Below are positions 33,634 to 42,347 of a stretch of DNA of 51,617 bases, piece after piece. The translations under genes were made by a program, and so were the position numbers. Origin of the DNA: Thermoplasmata archaeon (lineage in GTDB: Archaea > Thermoplasmatota > Thermoplasmata > Lutacidiplasmatales > UBA184); contig JASHQC010000088.1 in the NCBI GenBank assembly GCA_030037735.1, positions 1 through 51,617 of the forward strand, read 5' to 3'. The stretch's first letter is position 1, and each line of letters starts with the position of its first letter. The notes beneath the pieces are model-generated. The model had not been told where the DNA came from and did no database searches. It saw only the letters and a program-made list of their open reading frames with translations.

Positions 33634-35292
33634 TTATTCGGGAGGAATCTCCTTGAAGGCCATGTCCAGCGGCCGACCCTGGGCGCGCCGCCAGTACTTG
33701 GCGATGAAGTAGATCGCTGCGAAGATGATGATGAAGCCGGCCACGGCCTCGATGGCGAGCGGAGTGTTCGCCGCGTACACCGAGTTGGTCAGTTCGAGGT
33801 AGATCACCAGGACCGAGAACACGATCGTGCCGATCCCGGTAAGGGCGATGATGGGGATGCCCCCGATCCGGTAATTGGCCGGGCTCGCGTCGTGGATCTT
33901 CTTGAGCCGGTACGGAAAGATCACGGCGGCGATCCCCACGAGGAGCAGCGGGGTGAGACAGGCGTACCACGTGAGCACCGTCGAGAACAGGTAGATCTTG
34001 GCCGCCGTGTACGGGATGTTGAGCAGCAGCAGCGAGAGCTCGCTCAGGATCACGAGCACGATGATGGCGTTGACCGGCGTATGGAGCCGGGGACTCACGT
34101 CCGAGAGCCGCCGCGGCAGCACGCCGTCAAAGCTCCAGGCGAGCATGCTGCGGGAGCCCATGTAATAGAACCCCGGGATGTAGATGCACATCTGCAGCAC
34201 GCCCATCATCGCCACGAAGCCGATGATGACCGAGTTGTTCGTCAACATGAGCGACAGGAAGTTGGCATACGGCAGCACCGGGAAGTAGGGGATGCCGGAT
34301 GCGGGCGTGGGCTGCAGAATCAGGAAGTCCGTCGCCGAGACGAACGGCTCGCCGACCGTGTGGTACAGGGCGACGAAGAACAGCGCCGTGAGCGCCATGG
34401 CGAAGAACATCGCGCCGAACATCCCGTACAGGGAGTTCCGAGCCGGCCGGCGGATTTCGCCGCCCAGATAGGTCGACGAGATGAAGTTGAATCCGTAGAG
34501 GGAGAGCACGGGGAAGATCAGGAGGGTGTCGAAGCCCGACGTCTGGCTCGGGTTCGTCCATCCTAACCCTCGGGCATCCGCGAAGACCGTCTGGTAGTAG
34601 TTAGCCCCGTACCCCTGCGACGCGGAGAACCGGTTGAAGTCGGCGACGAAGGTGGCATGGGTGGCGGAGAACAAGAGGCCGATCATCGTCAGGACCGCGA
34701 TGAAAACTAGGACGTAGACGACGTTCTGGATCCGGAAGTAGAATCGCTTCCCGGCGATCGCAGGGAGCGCGAGCAAGACGATCTCGAGGGTGCCCAGAAT
34801 GATGACCCCGGTCGTCTTGGTGAGGTCGGCGGAGAGGGTAACGAGGCCGCTGCTGTGGGTAAGCACGCCAATCAGAAGGAACCCGATGGAGAGACCCGTG
34901 GTCTGAATGGTGACACCCGTGATGCCGTTGTAGATCAGCAGCGTCAGAATGTAGCTGGCGTTCCCGATGAATCCGAGCGAGGGCAACAGGGTCCGAGAGA
35001 CGAAGATATAGTCCCCGCCACTGCGGGGCATCGCCACGTGGAAGGCGTAGTACGTGTAGATCAGCATGGTCGAGAGCACGGCGGTGAACCCGAACGCTTC
35101 GAAGACGTTCCCGCCGATGAGCGGTATCAGCGAGACGACGAAGTAGAGCTCGAACAGGAACCCCAGGATCGCGAAGTTGAACAGCGCGACATCCCACGTG
35201 GACAGCTCGCGGACGAGCCCAGTCGCCTCACGTTCGAACGCTCGGACAGGGACGCCCGTTGCCGTCGCGGCGGGATCGGCCGTCGGTATCAC
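33634..35292 (-). CDS. Amino-acid permease, APC superfamily
   Basis: An integral membrane transporter of 552 residues with about 12 helices, taking up an amino acid or amine by proton or ion coupling. TGLVRELSTWDVALFNFAILG begins helix 1. The block AMPRSGGDYIFVSRTLLPSLGF after helix 2 is a strong APC family mark. ALFFVALYHTVGEP and the long loop before AMMGVLQMCIYIPGFYYMGSR follow the usual pattern. The size is larger than the common 450-480 residues because of long extracellular loops (for example FNRFSASQGYGANYYQTVF). GTG 35292 lies about 9 nt after the start predicted from the TATA box GATTTAAATC at 35323-35332. Substrate unknown. Confidence 0.85.
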   Translation of the reverse strand: MIPTADPAATATGVPVRAFEREATGLVRELSTWDVALFNFAILGFLFELYFVVSLIPLIGGNVFEAFGFTAVLSTMLIYTYYAFHVAMPRSGGDYIFVSRTLLPSLGFIGNASYILTLLIYNGITGVTIQTTGLSIGFLLIGVLTHSSGLVTLSADLTKTTGVIILGTLEIVLLALPAIAGKRFYFRIQNVVYVLVFIAVLTMIGLLFSATHATFVADFNRFSASQGYGANYYQTVFADARGLGWTNPSQTSGFDTLLIFPVLSLYGFNFISSTYLGGEIRRPARNSLYGMFGAMFFAMALTALFFVALYHTVGEPFVSATDFLILQPTPASGIPYFPVLPYANFLSLMLTNNSVIIGFVAMMGVLQMCIYIPGFYYMGSRSMLAWSFDGVLPRRLSDVSPRLHTPVNAIIVLVILSELSLLLLNIPYTAAKIYLFSTVLTWYACLTPLLLVGIAAVIFPYRLKKIHDASPANYRIGGIPIIALTGIGTIVFSVLVIYLELTNSVYAANTPLAIEAVAGFIIIFAAIYFIAKYWRRAQGRPLDMAFKEIPPE

Positions 35293-35322
35293 CTAAGACG
35301 GGAACGTCCCAAGGACTTCCGT

Positions 35323-35332
35323 GATTTAAATC
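35323..35332 (-). promoter_or_regulatory. TATA box of the APC permease gene
   Basis: GATTTAAATC is centred about 36 nt before GTG 35292. It is one of the clearest TATA boxes in the window and supports the GTG start. Confidence 0.6.
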
Positions 35333-35442
35333 TGTGCGAAGCCGTAGCACCCTCTATTCGACAACTGTCGCACGAAGGTCCGGATTCCAGAACCGCTGGC
35401 CCTCTTTCCGCCCTCGGTGAGAGCCTGCGGACCTCACCTCAG

Positions 35443-35451
35443 TCTAATACG
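35443..35451 (+). promoter_or_regulatory. TATA-like box of the metallophosphoesterase gene
   Basis: TCTAATACG is centred about 29 nt before ATG 35476, giving a leaderless or near-leaderless message. Confidence 0.4.
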
Positions 35452-35475
35452 GGGGGCCTGCTTCATAGTGCCCAG

Positions 35476-36441
35476 ATGGCCACACGGTCGATCTTCTTCG
35501 TCGCCGACCTCCACGGGTCCGAACCGGTCCTCAACAAAGTGATCAACTCGGCCAAGTTCTATGGCGTCGATACCATCGTCATCGGCGGCGACATCACCGG
35601 CAAGCTCCTGATCCCGATCGTCGACATTGGCGGGGGACGGTACTCGCTCGAGCTCTACGGAGTGCCGAAGACGATCGAGGCGAAAGAACTCGAGGAGACC
35701 AAGAAGAAGATCCGCGGAACGGGATCGTACTGGACCCTGGTCAGCCGGTCCGAGTACGATGCCATGGCCACGAACAAGGCCGAAGTGAAGCGACACTTTC
35801 TCGAGAAGATGCTCGAGCACTTGCAATCGGTCTACGCGAAGGCCGAGGACCGGCTCAAGCCCAACGGCGTCAAGCTCTACATCATTCCCGGGAACGACGA
35901 CTATGTGGAGGTCGCGGAGTACCTCAAGTCTCGGTCGAGCGACGTGGTGGTCAACTTCGAGCAGCAGATCGTGGAGCTCGGAGAGTATCAGTTGGTGGGC
36001 TACGGCAAGTCCAATCCGACCCCGTGGCACACCCCTCGAGAGACGTCCGACGCCATCCTCGGGCAAGAGCTCCGGCAGCTGACGGCCAAGGCGGATCCGT
36101 CCCGGACCTTGCTCATTGCCCACGCCCCGCCGGTGGACACCACCATCGACAAGGCCCCGAAGCTGACCGCCGACATGAAGCCGGTCGTCGGGGGGGGTCA
36201 CATGGAAATGGTCTCCGTCGGAAGCGCGGAGGTACGTCGTGTGATCGAGGAGTTCGAGCCGGTCGCCGCGTTCCACGGCCACATCCACGAGTCTCCGGGC
36301 GTCGACACGGTAATCGGCCAGCACGGCAAGAAGGTGCCGGTGATGAATCCGGGAAGCCAATACAGCTCGGGCGTCCTGCAGGGAATCCTCGTTCAGCTGG
36401 CCAATGGCAAGGTCAAGGGCTACAATTTTACGACAGGCTGA
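35476..36441 (+). CDS. Calcineurin-like metallophosphoesterase
   Basis: A cytosolic hydrolase of 321 residues using a two-metal centre. FFVADLHGSEP holds the first Asp-His pair, VIGGDITGK the bridging Asp, and IIPGNDDYVEV the GNDD motif, where Asp replaces the usual His of GNHD. LLIAHAPPVD and FHGHIHESPG supply the last His ligands. The motif order matches archaeal phosphoesterases of the YfcE/Rv0805 type, with a long helical insert (about residues 75-125) before the GNDD motif. ATG 35476 is well placed after a TATA-like box; the frame is open far upstream, but that part is antisense to the permease. Its last 22 bases overlap the end of the convergent SRPBCC gene. Substrate unknown. Confidence 0.85.
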   Translation: MATRSIFFVADLHGSEPVLNKVINSAKFYGVDTIVIGGDITGKLLIPIVDIGGGRYSLELYGVPKTIEAKELEETKKKIRGTGSYWTLVSRSEYDAMATNKAEVKRHFLEKMLEHLQSVYAKAEDRLKPNGVKLYIIPGNDDYVEVAEYLKSRSSDVVVNFEQQIVELGEYQLVGYGKSNPTPWHTPRETSDAILGQELRQLTAKADPSRTLLIAHAPPVDTTIDKAPKLTADMKPVVGGGHMEMVSVGSAEVRRVIEEFEPVAAFHGHIHESPGVDTVIGQHGKKVPVMNPGSQYSSGVLQGILVQLANGKVKGYNFTTG

Positions 36442-36932
36442 TCCGTCGCCGGTGCCGGGGCTGTGGCCGGGGCTGGGGCCGGGACTGGTACCGGGGCGGG
36501 GGCCGGGGCCGCGAGTCGGGCCGTGAGCTTGGACTCGAAGTCGGCCGGATATTCCTTCATCGACTTGGCGACCAGGTTGTTGATGATGTACTTGAGGGCG
36601 CCCTGCCCCTCGTAACTCAGGTTGAGCGCTACCTCGGTATGGGCGTCGTCCTTGGCCCGCAGCTGCATCGATCCTTCGATGCGTACCTCCTTGGCCACAG
36701 CCACGAACGCTACCTTCTCCGGCGGCGTCGGTGCATGTTCCACGTCGAAGGTCAGCTCCCGGTGGATCAACCCCTGCTTGACGGCCACCTTCCAGACCGC
36801 CTTCGTCGGGGACAGGTTCTGCATCGAGATCACCCCCGGGATCGTTGCGGCGAGGAAGTCCGGGTCGGTCAGCACTTGGAACACCTGAGGAACCGTTCCG
36901 GGCGCGTTCAGGGTCGAGGACACGGTCGGCAT
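36420..36932 (-). CDS. SRPBCC (CoxG-like) domain protein with Pro/Ala tail
   Basis: A protein of 170 residues. Residues 1-140 fit the START/Bet v1 fold of the CoxG or polyketide-cyclase type: NAPGTVPQVFQVLTDPDFLAATIPGV is the classic CoxG opening (a component of carbon monoxide dehydrogenase maturation in bacteria, but widespread elsewhere). The tail is a low-complexity repeat of Pro, Ala and Val, likely a flexible linker. No CO dehydrogenase gene is in the window, so a ligand-binding or membrane-associated role is all that can be said. ATG 36932 gives the family N-terminus. A weak TATA-like GTTATTACC lies about 40 nt upstream. Confidence 0.75.
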   Translation of the reverse strand: MPTVSSTLNAPGTVPQVFQVLTDPDFLAATIPGVISMQNLSPTKAVWKVAVKQGLIHRELTFDVEHAPTPPEKVAFVAVAKEVRIEGSMQLRAKDDAHTEVALNLSYEGQGALKYIINNLVAKSMKEYPADFESKLTARLAAPAPAPVPVPAPAPATAPAPATDQPVVKL

Positions 36933-37036
36933 GGGCGTACGGGCTCCGAGGGCGCAGCCAGTCCTAACCGGGTAATAACGCCGAGCGCCACCAGCATTCC
37001 ACCGATCGGGTGAGTCCCTCTTCCGAAGCCCATTTA

Positions 37037-37058
37037 CGCGGAGGGGATTCCCCACGCG
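37037..37058. promoter_or_regulatory. Inverted repeat just before the aminotransferase gene
   Basis: CGCG-GA-GGGG-ATT-CCCC-A-CGCG forms an imperfect hairpin or dyad, 12 nt before ATG 37071. It could be an operator in the divergent promoter region; chance in GC-rich DNA is also possible. Confidence 0.25.
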
Positions 37059-37070
37059 GTCCAGGCCTCG

Positions 37071-38282
37071 ATGACACCAAGCAGGGCCCCACGGTCCGTG
37101 GGCAAGATCGACGACCCCCGCGTGAGCGAACGGGTCCAAGCTTTCCCGGAGTCCGTGATCCGCGAAATGACCCGGATCGCCGCCCTGCACCCGGGAACGG
37201 TCAATCTGGCTCAGGGGTTCCCGGACTTTGACCCGCCCCCCGAGCTGATCGAGGCCGTGAAGAGAGCGGTTCACCAAGGCGGGAGTCAGTACTCGATTAC
37301 GTGGGGCGACCCGACCCTCCGGGCGGCAATCTCCCGTAAGGCGAAGGAATTCAACGGGATCGAGTCGGACCCGGAGAAAAACCTCGTCGTGACCTGCGGA
37401 GCGACGGAGGCAATGATGGCGAGCATGCTCTCGCTCATCAACCCGGGCGACGAGGCGATCATCTTCGAGCCGTTCTACGAGAACTACGGGCCCGATGCCC
37501 GCGTGAGCGGGGCCCGGCCGCGTCACGTCCGGCTCGAGTGGCCGGACTGGCGCTTCGACCCCGAGACGGTCAAGGGCGCTTTCAATCCAAAGACCAAGGT
37601 CCTAATCCTCAACACGCCCAACAATCCTACCGGGAAGGTATTCACCCGAGACGAGCTGAAGCTGCTCGCCGACCTCTGCACGGACCACGACGTGGTGGCC
37701 ATCACGGACGAGATCTACGAGCACATGGTCTACGACGGCGGCCGGCACGTCTCCCTCGCGACCGTCGGAAGCATGGCCGAACGGACGGTCACCATCAACG
37801 GTCTTTCCAAGACCTACGCCGCGACCGGCTGGCGCGTGGGATGGGCAATCGCCCCGCCGACGCTCGCGGCGGCGATTCGAAGAGCCCACGACTTCCTCAC
37901 CGTCTGCGCGCCGACCGCGTTCCAACTGGCGGGAGTGGTCGCGCTCGCTTTGCCCCCCGCGTACTACGACGAGCTGCAGCGCACGTATCAGGCGAAGCGG
38001 GACAGGCTCGTGAAGGCGCTGCAGGCCGCGGGGATCGATTGTCGTCCGCCGGGAGGCACCTACTACGTGATGACCGACTTCTCCGCTTTCCCATTCAAGG
38101 ACGATTGGGAGTTCGCCATGCACCTGATCGACCGCTGCGGCATTGCTACGGTTCCCGGCAGCAGCTTCTACTCGGACCCCCGATCGGGCCGCCGGAAGGT
38201 CCGGTTCGTCTTTTGCAAGAGGGAGAGCACCCTCGACGAGACGGCCCGTCGGCTGGAGAAGCTCCGGTCGCCCGCGACCTGA
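37071..38282 (+). CDS. PLP-dependent aminotransferase, class I/II
   Basis: A fold-type I enzyme of 403 residues that moves an amino group between an amino acid and a 2-oxoacid. FPESVIREMTRIAAL and NLAQGFPDFDPPPELI open the protein as in aspartate, kynurenine and methionine aminotransferases. LNTPNNPTGKVFTRDEL and ITDEIYEHMVYDGG bind the cofactor. SKTYAATGWRVGW holds the Schiff-base lysine at about residue 247. The C-terminal KVRFVFCKRESTLDEAxxRL-like element carries the substrate Arg. It resembles the kynurenine/glutamine aminotransferase group, but the substrate cannot be fixed. It is divergent from the SRPBCC gene, and its 3' end lies just before the promoter of the next surface protein. 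Confidence 0.88.
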   Translation: MTPSRAPRSVGKIDDPRVSERVQAFPESVIREMTRIAALHPGTVNLAQGFPDFDPPPELIEAVKRAVHQGGSQYSITWGDPTLRAAISRKAKEFNGIESDPEKNLVVTCGATEAMMASMLSLINPGDEAIIFEPFYENYGPDARVSGARPRHVRLEWPDWRFDPETVKGAFNPKTKVLILNTPNNPTGKVFTRDELKLLADLCTDHDVVAITDEIYEHMVYDGGRHVSLATVGSMAERTVTINGLSKTYAATGWRVGWAIAPPTLAAAIRRAHDFLTVCAPTAFQLAGVVALALPPAYYDELQRTYQAKRDRLVKALQAAGIDCRPPGGTYYVMTDFSAFPFKDDWEFAMHLIDRCGIATVPGSSFYSDPRSGRRKVRFVFCKRESTLDETARRLEKLRSPAT

Positions 38283-38319
38283 GCCAACACGCCGCCCCTG
38301 ACCGTCCCCCGGCCCTCCG

Positions 38320-38328
38320 CATAAATAG
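38320..38328 (+). promoter_or_regulatory. TATA box of the anchored surface protein
   Basis: CATAAATAG lies 38 nt past the aminotransferase stop. Transcription should begin near 38350, leaving a leader of about 16 nt before GTG 38366. Confidence 0.55.
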
Positions 38329-38365
38329 CACCCGCGCCGTTGTGACCCACGACCGACATGCGCCG

Positions 38366-40807
38366 GTGGGTCTGCCTCCCCAATTCGCGCCGGAGGATCG
38401 AACGATTCTAGCCCTCGCTCCCCGACGAACCTTCCAAGCGGTCGCCGCCGCGGTTCTGCTCACCCTCGTCAGTCTGTCACCGTTGGGCGGCGTAAGCGGG
38501 AGCGCGTCGCACTCCGCCGCATCGCGGCTTACCACTGTCGTCGCCTCTCCCACTACGGGCGAGGCTCCCGAACCCCAGAACAACAACTCGAGCCTGGAGT
38601 GCGCCGGGATGTACTGGGCAACTTGGGTGTGGACCAACTACTCCCCGCCCTGGTGTTACGGGGAGGACGAAGCCACCGTAAGCTTCGTCTCCAACGCGCC
38701 CGGCTCGGGAGAGGACGCGAACTACTCCTTCATCCTCCCCGCGGACGGAACGTACACCCAGGGCGACTTCTACGACACCATCTGGCTGGGGGGCGCGGTG
38801 TACGATAAGGGGTCGCTGGACAACCAATCCTACCTCGAGTTCCAGTTCTACCCGGCGCCTCCCGAGTATTCGGGCGGTGGGAGTGGGGTGCAGGACTGTC
38901 TCCCGAACGGAGCGTTCTACCCCAACTACACCGCCGGCTCCAACGAGTGGTTCGCCTGCGCAGTCGTTTGGCAGGTCACCACTTCCGAGAACGCTGCCTT
39001 CGCCGGACCCCTCGACCTACTGGGCACAACGTCGATCTTCATCCTGCACAGCAACGACCAGGTCTACGTCAACGAGAGTGGAGTGGCCCAGAGCACGACC
39101 CAGCCGTGGCAGATCTCGGTGACCGATGGAACGACGCACGCCTCGGGAGTCATCTCCTTGCAGAACGGGTCGAAGATCCTGTCCCCCTACTACTCGACGG
39201 CGGCGAAGGGAAACGACCTCATCTGGGGCGCCGACACGCCGGGGGCGATCTCCCTCGCGTACGAGGATGGCCACTCCCTTAATCCGGCCATACCGGAGGG
39301 CGGGTACTACAACGGATGCTACCCGGGCGATGGGGTCTGCGACAGCTATTGGCCCGGCCGCTGGGCTCAGAGCGGTCAGATGCAGCTCTCCTTACCAGTG
39401 ATGGGCTCGCCCGGGAATCAAACGTATCCGTACGACATCGGGTTTGGCTCGCCCACGGAAGGGGAGGACTGGATCAACGGCACGAGCGCAATCGGCTATA
39501 ACGAGGCCATGTGCGGCGGCGAGCCGAGCTGGTCGACCCTGAAGAACTGCCTCTACCCATGGTACACCTACCGGGCCGAGAACTACTCGTTCGACTTCGG
39601 CGCCAACAACCAGACCAACGACACGCACGACTACGGCAGTCTGTACGAGTTCCCGGCCGCCGTCCCGCCCAACGCAGTGGCGTTCCACGCGGCACCCTGG
39701 GGCGTCCTCGACACCACTGTGTCTCCTGCCTTCGCCCATGTCGAGTTCAACCGCGTGGGCGGCATGGAGGCGGTCCCCGTTCTTTCGAACGACACCGTGT
39801 ATCACCAGTTCATGGAGGGAGCGTACTGGCTCAACGTAAGCTACCCGGGCTGCGTGAGCTCGTCGACCTCCCTCTATCTCGCCGCCGGCGCCGTTTACGA
39901 TACTCCCATTCAGCTCAGTTGCGTCGGACTTTTTCCGGTAACATACAGCGAGACCGGCCTCCCGGCGGGCACATCCTGGTACGTTGCCTACGACGGCTAC
40001 ACGTTCTCGAAGACGAGTTCGTCCATCTCCGTCTATGAGCCCAACGGGACCCAGTCGTACTCCGTGCGGTCGCCGGTCCCGGGAACTCCGGGTGTTCGCT
40101 ATGTGGCCACCCCGAGCAACGGAACCATTGATGTTCAAGCGGCGCCGGCGAGCCAGAGCATCGTCTACGCCACTCAATTCGAGTTCCTCGGCGTCTCCTC
40201 TCCCGTCGCCGTCGGGGTGATCGAGCCGAATCTCACCTGGGAACCTCCCGGTACCCATCTTCAGGTCACCGCCTTACCCGGCCCCTCGTGGGTGTTCGTG
40301 TCGTGGAGCGGGGTGGGGAACGGGAGCTACAACGGAACGGCGAACCCGGCCCCGGTGGTGATGAACGGGCCCGTCCAGGAAGCCGCGTTCTTCTACTTCC
40401 TCTACACGGTCTCGTTCACGGAAACGGGGCTTCCCTCGCACACGAGCTGGGGCGTTGACCTGAATGGGGTCTTCCGCAGCGCATCGGGTCCGACGATCAG
40501 CTTCCAGATGGCGAACGGCTCCTACACGTACAACATCTCGGGGCCATCGGGTTACAACATCAGCACCCCGACGGGCTCGGGCACCGTCCACGGCTCCGAC
40601 GTGAGTGTGGCGATTCTGTTCACGGCCATCGTCCTATTGGGCCTCACCGGCACCGAGCTCGAGCTGATCTTGCTCGTCGTGGTCGCGGTGGGCATCGCCC
40701 TGGGCGTCAACGTGGCCTACTGGTACACCCATCGGAAGCGACCGCCGGCGCCTCCGCCCCCTTCGGCGGGCCCGCCTCCTCCCTGGCTCGGAGGTCCGCC
40801 CCAGTGA
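38366..40807 (+). CDS. Large anchored surface glycoprotein with two GLPxxTxW modules
   Basis: An exported protein of about 813 residues. A signal peptide (TFQAVAAAVLLTLVSLSPLGG) follows a short basic start. The first ~520 residues are aromatic and Cys/Gly/Asn rich (CAGMYWATWVWTN, GGYYNGCYPGDGVC); I do not recognise the fold, though catalytic motifs are not apparent. Two modules of the YSETGLPAGTSWYV and FTETGLPSHTSWGV type follow, like those repeated nine times at 12877-16716. A C-terminal helix (LELILLVVVAVGIALGVNVAYW) ends in THRKRPPAPPPP, a Pro-rich tail close to the VRRKPPAPP tail of the kelch-PKD protein. Many Asn-X-Ser/Thr sites are present. GTG 38366 is chosen from TATA spacing; GTG 38342 is possible. 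The frame is open much further upstream only because it overlaps the aminotransferase. Confidence 0.7.
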   Translation: MGLPPQFAPEDRTILALAPRRTFQAVAAAVLLTLVSLSPLGGVSGSASHSAASRLTTVVASPTTGEAPEPQNNNSSLECAGMYWATWVWTNYSPPWCYGEDEATVSFVSNAPGSGEDANYSFILPADGTYTQGDFYDTIWLGGAVYDKGSLDNQSYLEFQFYPAPPEYSGGGSGVQDCLPNGAFYPNYTAGSNEWFACAVVWQVTTSENAAFAGPLDLLGTTSIFILHSNDQVYVNESGVAQSTTQPWQISVTDGTTHASGVISLQNGSKILSPYYSTAAKGNDLIWGADTPGAISLAYEDGHSLNPAIPEGGYYNGCYPGDGVCDSYWPGRWAQSGQMQLSLPVMGSPGNQTYPYDIGFGSPTEGEDWINGTSAIGYNEAMCGGEPSWSTLKNCLYPWYTYRAENYSFDFGANNQTNDTHDYGSLYEFPAAVPPNAVAFHAAPWGVLDTTVSPAFAHVEFNRVGGMEAVPVLSNDTVYHQFMEGAYWLNVSYPGCVSSSTSLYLAAGAVYDTPIQLSCVGLFPVTYSETGLPAGTSWYVAYDGYTFSKTSSSISVYEPNGTQSYSVRSPVPGTPGVRYVATPSNGTIDVQAAPASQSIVYATQFEFLGVSSPVAVGVIEPNLTWEPPGTHLQVTALPGPSWVFVSWSGVGNGSYNGTANPAPVVMNGPVQEAAFFYFLYTVSFTETGLPSHTSWGVDLNGVFRSASGPTISFQMANGSYTYNISGPSGYNISTPTGSGTVHGSDVSVAILFTAIVLLGLTGTELELILLVVVAVGIALGVNVAYWYTHRKRPPAPPPPSAGPPPPWLGGPPQ

Positions 40808-40835
40808 GCCGAGCGGTGACGGACCGACTTCCCGA

Positions 40836-41384
40836 CTAGTCCGCGCACGGCATCCCCGCGAGCCGCAGGACGTCCTGGTGGGATCGTACGTAGTCCGTTC
40901 GACGGGTCATGGACACCTCGACGAAGCGAAGGTCCGTCCACGCCGAGTGGTGGGGCGGCCGGTCCGAGAAGTTGTCGATCACGTACACGAAGCCGATGTC
41001 CCAGTGAAGGTCCCCTTTAGCCGCGGTGGGCCGCTGGTCGGAATCCGACATCAAGAGAGGTGTCGGCAATGGGCTGAGCTCGACGCCAAGCTGCTCCCGG
41101 GCGATTCGGTGGGCCGACTCTTCGGGGGCCTCGTAGTACAGCAACTGGCACGACGGGAGCATCCAGCCTGTCGACCACTGATGGGCCCGGCTGGGGTCCA
41201 AACCTCCGATGTGCGCCCACGGCCCGGCGGGGTCGATGCGACCCACCAGCACACGGTCCGGTTGCCCCCGAGGCCGAATCACGAGGAACGTCGAGAGGCA
41301 GAGGCCGTCTGTCGGGACCGCGAAGACCATGCGGTCCGTCTGGGCGGTCGGGCGAAAGCGGGCGAACTTGCGTTCCTCGGCCAT
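40836..41384 (-). CDS. Nudix-like protein with degenerate Nudix box
   Basis: A protein of 182 residues. VLVGRIDPAGPWAHIGG, a WMLPSCQLLYYEAPEESA stretch and REQLGVELSP follow the order of a Nudix domain, and HWDIGFVYVID resembles its later strand. In the Nudix box the usual REUxEExGU is shortened to REQLGVE, so two acidic metal ligands are missing. Hydrolase activity is doubtful; a binding or regulatory role is possible. ATG 41384 lies about 39 nt after the TATA-like GGAAATACT (41419-41427), giving a leader of about 12 nt. It is divergent from the membrane protein at 41492 and converges on the surface protein at 40807. The assignment to Nudix is moderate. Confidence 0.55.
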   Translation of the reverse strand: MAEERKFARFRPTAQTDRMVFAVPTDGLCLSTFLVIRPRGQPDRVLVGRIDPAGPWAHIGGLDPSRAHQWSTGWMLPSCQLLYYEAPEESAHRIAREQLGVELSPLPTPLLMSDSDQRPTAAKGDLHWDIGFVYVIDNFSDRPPHHSAWTDLRFVEVSMTRRTDYVRSHQDVLRLAGMPCAD

Positions 41385-41491
41385 GCTCCGGATTCCCGAC
41401 CGGCCGCGTAGCCGCCGAAGTATTTCCCTCGACCGCTGTCCCAGCGCCCGGCGAGTTCTTGTAGAGACGGCCGACTGCCCTCGCGACCCTC

Positions 41492-42346
41492 ATGGGCACT
41501 TTCTCGGACTCCTGGCGGCTCACCAAGATCTCCTTCGGCCTGGTCTTTCAGGATAGCGCGCTCCTCGTCTTCCCGCTTGTCGCCGGCCTCTCGGCGATCG
41601 CCGTCCTCGCCCTATTCGCCCTGGGCACCTTCTACTTGGCCCCGCTCCTGCTCATCGGCGGAAGTTTATCGACCTCCTACGAGGTCGTGGGACTCGTGCT
41701 GTTCGTGGCGGCCTACCTTTCGACAACGTTCATCACCATCTACGCGACCGGCGCGTTGATCGGCGCGGCCACCCTCAAGCTCGAGGGGCAGCAGCCCACC
41801 GCGTCCGAGGGGTGGAAGATCGCCCGAGCCAACCTGTCGCGCCTGCTCGTATGGGCGCTCATCTCGGCCACCGTAGGGTTGCTCATCCAGCTGGTATCGT
41901 CCCGGTTCCGAGGGGCCGCCGGGATCGTCATCGGCGGAATTGCGGGAGCTACCTGGGCGATCGCGACCTACTTCGTAATCCCGGTCATCATTTACCAGAA
42001 ATCGACCCCGTGGCAATCCCTCGGCCGCTCGGCGAAATTGTTCCTCAATACCTTCGGCCGGACCTTGGTCACGAACATCGTCTTGGCCCTGATCGTGGGG
42101 GCCGGAATCGTCGCCGCGGTCGTGCTCGGCGTGCTGGGGCTGTTCCTCCTCTTCAGCGGGAGCACGATCCTCGGAATTGCCCTCATCGTGACGGCTCTGG
42201 GGGTCGGCGTGCTGGTCGCGCTGCTGGGCGCCTCGGCCGAGGGCGTGCTGCGAGCGGCCCTCTACCGGTATGCCACGACCGGGAAAATCGACCCGGACCT
42301 GATGCCGACGGCGTACAAGACGGCGGTCCGGGGCCCGCTTCCTTAG
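41492..42346 (+). CDS. Multipass membrane protein (DUF6159-like)
   Basis: An integral membrane protein of 284 residues with about six helices, including LLVFPLVAGLSAIAVLALFALGTFY, VVGLVLFVAAYLSTTFITIYATGAL and TNIVLALIVGAGIVAAVVLGVLGLFLLF. The N-terminal SWRLTKISFGLVFQD and the loop YFVIPVIIYQKSTPWQSLGRSAKLF resemble the uncharacterised DUF6159 family found in archaea and bacteria, as far as I can recall. A C-terminal amphipathic region ends EGVLRAALYRYATTGKI, typical of the same group. No function is known. It ends one base before the convergent lhgO gene, so the two transcripts must overlap. Confidence 0.7.
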   Translation: MGTFSDSWRLTKISFGLVFQDSALLVFPLVAGLSAIAVLALFALGTFYLAPLLLIGGSLSTSYEVVGLVLFVAAYLSTTFITIYATGALIGAATLKLEGQQPTASEGWKIARANLSRLLVWALISATVGLLIQLVSSRFRGAAGIVIGGIAGATWAIATYFVIPVIIYQKSTPWQSLGRSAKLFLNTFGRTLVTNIVLALIVGAGIVAAVVLGVLGLFLLFSGSTILGIALIVTALGVGVLVALLGASAEGVLRAALYRYATTGKIDPDLMPTAYKTAVRGPLP

Positions 42347-42347
42347 G

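Noticed and set aside
34855-35475. In-frame upstream extension of the metallophosphoesterase
   Set aside because: It is antisense to the permease, highly charged, and would include the TATA box just before ATG 35476.
36420-36932. Assignment of the SRPBCC protein to carbon monoxide dehydrogenase
   Set aside because: The CoxG-like fold is common outside that system, and no CO dehydrogenase subunits are in the window.
37538-38365. In-frame upstream extension of the anchored surface protein
   Set aside because: It overlaps the aminotransferase in another frame and precedes both the TATA box and the signal peptide.
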